A DNA stretch of 64,000 nucleotides, from NCBI GenBank assembly GCA_041749255.1, contig JBGTBR010000022.1, forward strand, positions 45,239 through 109,238, in the 5' to 3' direction. This DNA comes from JABDLO01 sp041749255. GTDB lineage: Bacteria > Bacteroidota > Bacteroidia > Chitinophagales > Saprospiraceae. Position numbers and translations under genes: made by a program. Every line of letters begins with the position of its first letter. The stretch's first letter is position 1. The notes beneath the pieces were generated by a model. That model worked only from the letters and a program-made list of their open reading frames with translations. It was not told where the DNA came from and searched no databases. Positions 43,645 to 51,900 of this stretch are shown in pieces.

Positions 43645-45225
43645 ATGAAGAAAATATCTGTTACAATATTGGGATTGTGCGTCTGTTTAGTAGTGTCCGC
43701 CCAAATGATCAATAATGGAACTACAATGGTTATTGAGTCAAATTCCTCACTTATAATAGAAGGTGATTTTTCCAATATTAATGCAGGAATTATTACAGTT
43801 TTGGGTACACTTGATGTTGGGGGAAACCTGACAAATTTAGCTACACTTAATGCAGAAGCCAATTCAACAATCAGATTTAGTGGTACTTCTACGTCTGCAT
43901 TCACATCAGGAAATGCTCCAATATACCATTTGGAAATTAACAAATCAGGTGATGCCACAGTAAATTTGGCCGATGATTTGACGGTGACGAATGAATTAGA
44001 ATTCACATCAGGAAAAGTGATTTTGGGTGATCATAACCTACACCTGGGTGCATCAACTCTTATTTCCAATCCCGGATCCGATGCGTACATTGCTACCAAT
44101 GGTATCGGCAGTGTCTTAAAAGAAGTAAACGGAAATGGAATGGTCTTTATGCCCATAGGAGATGCCAATAATTATTCTCCCTTGACCATGCAAGTAGAAG
44201 GTACTGGATTTGCCTTAGCCCAAATTAAAACCAGAGTGGTTTCCTCTACTCATCCTGAAAAACCCTTAGATGCAGAGTCGTATATAAAGAGATACTGGGA
44301 GGTAGAGTCTTCAGGTATTTCAGGATATTCAAACGAATGGACGGGAAACTATGTGTCCAGCGATGTTGAAGGTAATGTCGCACTCATCAAAGGTGCAGTG
44401 TACAATGGCATGCAATGGGACTATTTTGATGCCGGTGGAAGTACCAATACCGTCACGGGCTCTACAGTAGAAGGTTTGGCAGATCTTACAGGTACCAATT
44501 TTTATGGCAGGGCGGACATTCTTGTGTTTTTACAGGGAGCCTATAATAGCAGTACCGGAATGATGACGACCACTTTAAATTCTATGGGACTTATTCCTTT
44601 ATCAAGCCCATACGCCGATGCACCGGTTACGGTTTCTTCTATTCCCGCTGATGTGACTGATTGGATAAAATTAGAAATGAGATCAACAACTGACCCTTCT
44701 CAGGTATTGGGAAGAGTGAGTGCTTTATTAAGAAATGATGGCGCGATTATCTCAGCGACCGGAGACCCATTACCCCAGGTGAAAGATTCCGAAGGCAGTA
44801 GCATTGTTTCTGTTCATCATCGAAATCATTTGCCCGTAAGGACAGAAACAGGATTAAATACAATGACCCCGGTTCAACATGATTTTTCGGTTTCAGGAAA
44901 CTTTTTTGGCAGTAATGCTCAAAGAAGCAATTCAGGTTTATTTGCAATGTGGCCTGGAAATTCCAATAATGATCATCAAATAAAATATTCTGGAAGTAAT
45001 AACGATACTGATGTTGTCTTAAATACAATACTATCCCATCCTTCTAATTTGTTTAATTCAATAACCTTTAGTTTTACCTCTTATAGTAATTTAGATGTAA
45101 ATTTAGACGGTATTGTAAAATATTCCGGAAGTAATAATGATGCTGATTTGATATTAAACAATATTTTAGTCCATCCCTCTAATTCATTTAATTCACTTAC
45201 ATTTTCGATAAATCAACAATTTTAA
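43645..45225 (+). CDS. Secreted surface protein with C-terminal dockerin-like repeats
   Basis: 526 residues. Signal peptide MKKISVTILGLCVCLVVSAQ. Residues 25-160 contain repeated short strands (MVIESNSSLIIEGDFSN, LGTLDVGGNLTNLATL) typical of a beta-helix. A middle segment includes LVFLQGAYNSSTGMMTTTLN, a common Bacteroidota surface-protein element. The C-terminus has two copies of an IKYSGSNND-(T/A)D-x8-HPSN module (about 452-485 and 500-525); the second is preceded by DVNLDGIV, a calcium-loop-like D-x-N-x-D-G motif found in dockerin-like modules. No T9SS sorting tail is visible. The gene lies 83 bases ahead of a T9SS-tailed protein gene. Confidence 0.8.
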   Translation: MKKISVTILGLCVCLVVSAQMINNGTTMVIESNSSLIIEGDFSNINAGIITVLGTLDVGGNLTNLATLNAEANSTIRFSGTSTSAFTSGNAPIYHLEINKSGDATVNLADDLTVTNELEFTSGKVILGDHNLHLGASTLISNPGSDAYIATNGIGSVLKEVNGNGMVFMPIGDANNYSPLTMQVEGTGFALAQIKTRVVSSTHPEKPLDAESYIKRYWEVESSGISGYSNEWTGNYVSSDVEGNVALIKGAVYNGMQWDYFDAGGSTNTVTGSTVEGLADLTGTNFYGRADILVFLQGAYNSSTGMMTTTLNSMGLIPLSSPYADAPVTVSSIPADVTDWIKLEMRSTTDPSQVLGRVSALLRNDGAIISATGDPLPQVKDSEGSSIVSVHHRNHLPVRTETGLNTMTPVQHDFSVSGNFFGSNAQRSNSGLFAMWPGNSNNDHQIKYSGSNNDTDVVLNTILSHPSNLFNSITFSFTSYSNLDVNLDGIVKYSGSNNDADLILNNILVHPSNSFNSLTFSINQQF

Positions 45226-45308
45226 ATAGTTGATAATGATTGTCAGGCAATCAAGTGAGAAAAGTTTTTGGTATAAAAATGTAAGTTAGAATAATAAAAG
45301 TTAAACAA

Positions 45309-46442
45309 ATGAAAAAATTATTAATATTTTGTTTTGGAGTTTTCCAGTTAAATTTTGTTTCATCACAGACCATTTTGGATTCCTTTTTACTAGAAAATCC
45401 GAATACTAATATTTTAGATATTTTTGCACTTTTTGATAGTGATCAATCCGATGTTGCTTACACCAATTCAGTAATTAATTTATTGGTACCTATAGGATAT
45501 CATACACCCATTTTTTCAAATCCTAATTGGAGTCTAACAAATACCGTAAATGAAACTCAATTGATGACTTTATGTGGCTCTGAAGCTGCAGGATATAATT
45601 ATCTGGAAATTAGTTTATCTAGCATCCAAAACCTGGGAAATGTCACACAGAATTTACCGGTATTATTGACTTCTATTACATTTATGGGAAGTAGTAATGA
45701 TCCAGTTATTCCTTTGACTTTTCCTACACCGGCTATGGATTCAGTTTTGAATTGTATGGCAGCTGCCGGAGTTACAAATACCGCTTCAATCAGAGTGGGA
45801 AATGATAGTGATTTTGTTGGAGAGGAAGATATTCCTACGAGCCCATCTCAAATTGTCTTACCCATCACTCTATCCAACTTTACAGCCCAATTACAAGGTA
45901 ATAACAATGTACTTTTGCAGTGGGTGACCAGCTCGGAGATCAATGGCTCACACTTTGAAATAGAAAGTAGTGAAGATGGTATAAATTTTTATCGCATAGG
46001 AGATGTAACAGCAGCGGGTAACAGCCACTCAGAAAAACACTACTCTTTTCTCGATCGGGATATACGCTTACTCAGAAATGAATTTAAAATCCTGTATTAC
46101 CGTCTACGAATGGTAGACCTGGATGGAAGTTTTTCCTATTCTGAAGTTAGGGTTGTACGACTCGAAGCAGAAAATAAAGGTGAGGTATATCTCTTCCCCA
46201 ATCCTACCCATGACCTTCTCCACATAGACTTACCAGGTTACAGTGATTCGGGTATCATTTACTACGACATCTCAGATATGCAAGGTAAAAGAGTCGCATC
46301 AGGACAATGGGATGACGGAGTGCAAAACACACAATTGCTTTATCTCAGAAGTTTAGGTATTGGCAGCGGAGTTTTCTTCCTCCGCTTGACAAATGGAAAA
46401 AAAGTATTATCTTTACACAAAATTGTGTTAATCTCCCATTAA
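45309..46442 (+). CDS. Secreted protein with type IX secretion C-terminal sorting domain
   Basis: 377 residues. Signal peptide MKKLLIFCFGVFQLNFVSSQ. The N-terminal 190 residues are unrecognised. After VLPITLSNFTAQLQGNNNVL comes a beta-sandwich segment (LQWVTSSEINGSHFEIESSE, YRLRMVDLDGSFSYSEV) that usually precedes the sorting tail in Bacteroidota. The last 80 residues (about 298-377) are a type A T9SS domain: VYLFPNPTHDLLHIDLPG, ISDMQGKRVASGQ, and GVFFLRLTNGKKVLSLHKIV. It should be exported by T9SS and attached to the cell surface or released. A terminator follows. Confidence 0.9.
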   Translation: MKKLLIFCFGVFQLNFVSSQTILDSFLLENPNTNILDIFALFDSDQSDVAYTNSVINLLVPIGYHTPIFSNPNWSLTNTVNETQLMTLCGSEAAGYNYLEISLSSIQNLGNVTQNLPVLLTSITFMGSSNDPVIPLTFPTPAMDSVLNCMAAAGVTNTASIRVGNDSDFVGEEDIPTSPSQIVLPITLSNFTAQLQGNNNVLLQWVTSSEINGSHFEIESSEDGINFYRIGDVTAAGNSHSEKHYSFLDRDIRLLRNEFKILYYRLRMVDLDGSFSYSEVRVVRLEAENKGEVYLFPNPTHDLLHIDLPGYSDSGIIYYDISDMQGKRVASGQWDDGVQNTQLLYLRSLGIGSGVFFLRLTNGKKVLSLHKIVLISH

Positions 46443-46469
46443 ATTGGGAACTTAAGAATTACCTAAATG

Positions 46470-46503
46470 AAACCCTGCTGTATTTTTTGGCAGGGTTTTT
46501 TTA
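46470..46503 (+). terminator. Intrinsic terminator after the T9SS-tailed gene
   Basis: Stem AACCCTGC / GCAGGGTT (8 bp) with an 11-nt loop followed by a run of Ts, 28 bases after the stop codon. Confidence 0.9.
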
Positions 46504-46598
46504 TTGCCTAAAAAGTTTGAAATCCCATCAGTAAATGCCAAGAACATGATATAAGAGTATACACCAACCAACCTTTACCGTTCTGTAACCAGTAAAAC

Positions 46599-48941
46599 TT
46601 AACTCCGCCCTACCACCTCAAAATGTCTTGTCAATATATACCCATCCCCATCCAGTAAGGTGATTTTATACATTCCGGGATCCGGATCAATTTTCATTTC
46701 ATGGATGTGAAGAGTGCTGCCCAAAAAGCGATCATTTAAGTGCCAGAACACAAGAGCATTTTCAGTTGTATGAACGGCTTTCAATACGGTACTCATTCTT
46801 TCTCCATTTAAACCGGTTGTAAGCCAGAGTTTGCTACCAGCATGTGGATATAAAAGCGCCATTTTACTTCCTGAAATCTCTCCATCACAGGATTGATGCA
46901 AAGCAGGTATATCATGATAGTCCGCATGGTGTCGCTTGTAATACCAGGCCACATGGGCAGGTAACACAAACCAGGAAGTATCCCTTACTATTTCAGCACA
47001 GCTGTTGTTAGCCAGATATTTTCCAGATTCATCGGTGAACACCTTCTCACAATATGGACAAGGGAGAGCATGAATAGCCGATTGTGGAACCACAGCTTCC
47101 TTTACAGGTTGACAATTGGAACCGGCGAGATGACCTGAATGACTGCACAATAACACATCAGCCATATCGTCATGCGGAGGAAAAAACCACCTTTCAGAAA
47201 ATGGTAATAAATAAAATACTTCAAAGAGTAGCTGTCCGGCTGCATGAGAACCTACAATTTCAGGATGCCCTTCACCGTCAGCATTTCCCACCCAGACACC
47301 AACCGTGTATAAAGGATCCACTCCGATAGCCCAGGCGTCCCGGTGACCATAACTGGTACCTGTTTTCCACGCAATTTCCCTGGAGGAAGAAAAATGTTCC
47401 CATCCACCTTCCCTTCCCGGACGCATCAATCGCTTCATGCTTTCAAAAACGCTATAAATAGTACCAGGGCTATAGAATTCAGCATTAGATAAAGCGGGAG
47501 TAGTAAGTGTAGTATTAAAAACAGAAGCCTCTTGACCATATTGACTTAGTATTTGTGCCATTCCACTATAAGCAGCACATAAATCCCAAAGCGAAGCTTC
47601 AGCACCTCCCAGAATCAAAGACAATCCGTAATGGTCTCCTGAAAAACGAATGGTTTGTAAGCCCAGTCGCTGAAGGTGTTTCCGGAATTTATCTACACCA
47701 TATTCGCGGAGTAATAATACGGCCGGAATATTGAGAGATTTTGCCAACGCCTCTTGAGCAGGTAAAGCACCCATGAATTCTTTATTGTGGTTACTGGGTT
47801 TAAATCCTTCGATGCTAACCGGTATATCATGCATCAATTGCCCTGGTGTCAACAATCCCTCATCCATTGCAGCGGCATAAAGAAACGGTTTGAGTATACT
47901 CCCACTGCTCCTGGCCGCAGTAATCATATCTACATCTTCTTCCTCTTTTGTATTTGGAATATTGGCAGCATAAATTCTCACCTGTCCTGTCGAATTTTCA
48001 ATGACGAGAACAGCGGCATTGTGAATACCTTTTGCTGCATATACTCCGTGGTGGGCTGCGAGTAAAGTTTCTGTCCTTTTTTGCAACTCCACATCAAGAG
48101 ATGTGGTTGTGCGACGCTGTACAAAAGGGGTTTTTCCAGCCAGATGTCGGGCATGTGCCGGTAAAGGCAGCGGCTTTTCAGGTAAGGGTTCTATAACAGA
48201 AAGTTGATACTCTATAGCAGTAATGACTTCTTGCTCCATAAGCTTCTGCAGCAACTTATCTCTTTTCCGTTTAAGAATTTCCCTGTTTTTGCCCGGATAG
48301 ATAAGAGAAGGAGCGTTGGGAAGCACTGCCATGGTAGCCACTTCCGCCCAGGTCAAATGCCGGGGATCCTTGCCGAAATAACGCCACGAGGCAGCTTCCA
48401 ATCCTACCACATTACCACCAAAAGGGGCATGAGACGCATAAAGTTTTAATATCTCTTCTTTTGAATATTTTATTTCCAGCCTGGTGGCAATCAGGGCTTC
48501 CAACAATTTTTGTTTCAGCTTTCTCGGCTTATTGAACGACATGCGCGCAACCTGCATGCTAATGGTAGATCCTCCACTGACTACTCTTCCCGCACGGTAG
48601 TTCCTTATAGCTGCTTTCATAATAGCAAAAGGATCTACACCAGGGTGGCGATAAAAGTTTTTGTCTTCAAAGGTGATAACAGCTTTGATATATTTTTCAG
48701 GAAGCTCTTCCATTTCAGGAAATCTCCATTGACCATCAGGAGCCGTCCGTGCATTTAATAATTCTCCGGAATGATCAAAAATGACGGTACTGTAAGGAGA
48801 TTGAAACAATGGATTGGGTAAACAGAAAATATACCACGTAAATACGACGATTAAAAGAATATAAACCACAATCCGAATGCTACGTGATTTGTTTTTTGCT
48901 CCCAACGCGTGATGTTGTGATTTGTTTTTGCCGATTTCCAT
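46599..48941 (-). CDS. pbpC: Penicillin-binding protein 1C
   Basis: Bifunctional murein synthase, 780 residues. One N-terminal helix (about 26-44) anchors it in the inner membrane. The GT51 transglycosylase domain (about 70-240) has FEDKNFYRHPGVDPFAIMKA with the catalytic Glu, and GGSTISMQVARM. The transpeptidase domain (about 300-560) has SILK with S348 and K351 and KTGT at K526. A C-terminal BiPBP_C domain (about 690-780) is the hallmark of the 1C class. It lies 39 bases downstream of the alpha-2-macroglobulin gene, the same pairing as E. coli yfhM-pbpC, where both are thought to protect or repair the envelope. Confidence 0.96.
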   Translation of the reverse strand: MEIGKNKSQHHALGAKNKSRSIRIVVYILLIVVFTWYIFCLPNPLFQSPYSTVIFDHSGELLNARTAPDGQWRFPEMEELPEKYIKAVITFEDKNFYRHPGVDPFAIMKAAIRNYRAGRVVSGGSTISMQVARMSFNKPRKLKQKLLEALIATRLEIKYSKEEILKLYASHAPFGGNVVGLEAASWRYFGKDPRHLTWAEVATMAVLPNAPSLIYPGKNREILKRKRDKLLQKLMEQEVITAIEYQLSVIEPLPEKPLPLPAHARHLAGKTPFVQRRTTTSLDVELQKRTETLLAAHHGVYAAKGIHNAAVLVIENSTGQVRIYAANIPNTKEEEDVDMITAARSSGSILKPFLYAAAMDEGLLTPGQLMHDIPVSIEGFKPSNHNKEFMGALPAQEALAKSLNIPAVLLLREYGVDKFRKHLQRLGLQTIRFSGDHYGLSLILGGAEASLWDLCAAYSGMAQILSQYGQEASVFNTTLTTPALSNAEFYSPGTIYSVFESMKRLMRPGREGGWEHFSSSREIAWKTGTSYGHRDAWAIGVDPLYTVGVWVGNADGEGHPEIVGSHAAGQLLFEVFYLLPFSERWFFPPHDDMADVLLCSHSGHLAGSNCQPVKEAVVPQSAIHALPCPYCEKVFTDESGKYLANNSCAEIVRDTSWFVLPAHVAWYYKRHHADYHDIPALHQSCDGEISGSKMALLYPHAGSKLWLTTGLNGERMSTVLKAVHTTENALVFWHLNDRFLGSTLHIHEMKIDPDPGMYKITLLDGDGYILTRHFEVVGRS

Positions 48942-48980
48942 TATGGATGTCTGTTTTATTTCTGTTTCCTTTATAAAGGT

Positions 48981-51900
48981 TTATATTTTTTCTTTTTTAC
49001 CCACAAATATCCATTTACCGGGGATCCGGGCCTGGATTTTATTATCATACATGGCACTGCAAAAAGTATCGGGTAAATAAAACTTACCGGCATACGTCGC
49101 CGTCAGTCTTATTTTGAAGGTTTTTTGTTTTTGCATATCGAAAAAAATATTTACCCGGTCGTCTCTGTTGTCTCTGAAGGTATAGGAATCAGAAGTCGTT
49201 CTCCAGGGATCATCGTCATTCAAGTCTGAAATGATTTCCCAACCAGAAGGAATTCCTAAAGTGAGAGCCATTTCCTTGAGATCAAATGCCCTGGTACCCG
49301 GATTACTCACTTTTACAACAGACAGAAAATCCGTACCCTGATCGAGAGAAGTAATGTCTAATACTTTACCTGTCAAATCGGTATATGTAACATCGAGATA
49401 CAGATTTTCTGATTGTAGAGGAGAAGTCTCGTATTTTGCTGTTCCCGTTATCACAGTCCGAACAAAAACAGGAACACCGGATGGGTTAGACACTATAATG
49501 TTAGGAACGTCACTTTTTTCAGGATCAAAATCAAGCCTGTATACTGTAGTTGCAGAATTAATTTTCTGCTCTTTTCCTGTCACTCGGACGACAGCTTCTA
49601 CATCACCGGGAGGGTGAGCCATTATATACTTGCCTACTGCCAGAAGTGCAAAAGCTGTCGATTGAGTGCTGTGCCAGGAATTATTTCCCAGGTCGGAGGC
49701 GATTTCTTTGATTAGAGCTGCAGTATTGGTTAGCTGTGAAGGGATTTGGCTGCTCAACATAGCATCCACAATTAAAGCCTTATCCCTGAGTCCGGAACCA
49801 AATGTATAAGACATCTCCTGGTAATCCTTAATTTCCAGTTGTACTTTTTCTATCATAGCGGCAGCAACATTGGTCTGCCCGGCAATGGCATAGGATGCCG
49901 CCAAAAGGTATAGTGCAGAAGAATGGATAGTTTTGTTCCTCAATGCATTCATGGAAGCCCAGTCGGGTTGACCCAATTTGGCCAGTGTATACAATCGATA
50001 TGCCTGTTGAAGATTATTCTGATCATTGCCAGATGCGAGATCAAACCCTCTGGCTCTTCCCTGTTGGTATACGGACCATTGTTCGAAAAACCTATGTGGA
50101 ACCAAAAAACCCTGATCCCGGGCTTCCATCATAAAATGTCCGGCATAACTGGTAGACCATTCACTGACATTGGTTTGGCCTTTCCAGTAACTCAACCCAC
50201 CTCCTGCTGTTTGAAATTTTTGAATCTCTGCAATTCCCTGATTAATGTTGTTTTTAATCGTTGTGAGTTCTGTTTCTGAAAGCTTCGAAATTTGAGCCAG
50301 ATAAAGTTGAGGAAAAACCGATGATACGCTTTGTTCCAGGCAGCCGTAAGGATACTGAATGAGATAATTCATTCTTTGACCCAGATTTATAGCCGGGAAT
50401 GTACTGAGCTCTACATATCCTGAATGACTTCCACTTACGCCAGGTAGCCTGTAAGGAATATTTTGTTGCTCTCCGGGGCGAACGATCTTTTCATCAACAG
50501 ATATGATGGGAGGATTGGGATCCGTAATCTGAACATGGATCTTTTGTTCAATACTCTCTCCACTGCTGCCTCCTTTAACTGTGATGGTAACAGGTCCAGT
50601 TTGACCCTTAACCTGAACATCAAAAAATGCCATTTGATCTCCTATCCGGTCAAACGACAGGGATTGCTGTCTTTGACCTATAATTTCCAATCCAGGTGTA
50701 CTTTCTATACCCACAGTTACGGAGCGAATATTGTCTTTTGTTGTAAAAACGTTGACCGGTAAAACAAATATCTCTTCCGGGGAAAGTGTTCGTGGAACTG
50801 TCGGTAACACCATGAGCGGATTGCTTACTTTAACAGGTTGTGATGCATTTCCATAAGCGTTTTTATGACGAGCCACAACCATAATGCGCACTTCTCCCAT
50901 ATAGTTGGGCATAGAAAGTTTGTGATTGTTTTTCTTACCCTTTTCAAGAGAAAAAGGTCCTAGAACAGTGACAACGGGATCAAACCTGCTCATTTTATGA
51001 TCCCCAATAGCGCGTGTTATTTCCACATCACCTCCTATACTTAAATGCTTTTCAGCAGACAGCCCAATCCCTCTTAATACCATATCGTAAATATCCCAGG
51101 TCTTAACTCCCAATGATTGCTTTGCATAAAAGTGAGCATGAAGGTCAGGAGTTTGATGGCGGGTCAATCCCAGTAATCCTTCATCTACCACTGCCAGGGT
51201 ATAAGACATTTCCCTGCCAGAACTTTCAGTTACCTCTACGGTGTAAGTTGATTTGGGTTTGATTTCCTGAGGTGCTTTAATGATCGGAGTTAATACAGTG
51301 GTCTGATCTTCGATTTTGAGCGGCAATACACCGTACATTCTTAATGGCAGGCTGGATTGTTTACTTTGGAAGGGTTGAATAAGGGAAACGTGTACATAGA
51401 TATTGGGCGTCATTTCTCGTGTAACAGGTATTGATATCGGAGTGGAACCAGTGAGCCCTTCTACCCACCTTTCAGTAATAATCCCCTGACCACCCTCAAT
51501 GGATAGCAGTATTTTACTTTCTGCATTGGAAGGAATGTTGATATCAATTCTATCCCCAATTCTATATATGGTTTTATCAGTTGTAAGCCGGATTAGGTTC
51601 GCTGCTGATTCGTGAGTAGCATCATCGTTATAATTAGATGTAAAAAATAATTCTCCTGCACAATGTCCGGAAATGGGATCACATGCCCTGATCATATATT
51701 GATATCCGGTAAGATCCTGGGGCTGATATGTAGCCATTCCCTTATTATCAGTAGTTAATGTAAATGATTGCAAAGCATTAAAATGGTTGGCAGCATCAAA
51801 TTGGTAAATGCTGGAATAATTCTGGCTATACCACCAATGCCACTCAGCTTTATACAAGCCGATATTTAACTTTCTATTGGCCAAAGGTTTTCCATTTTGG

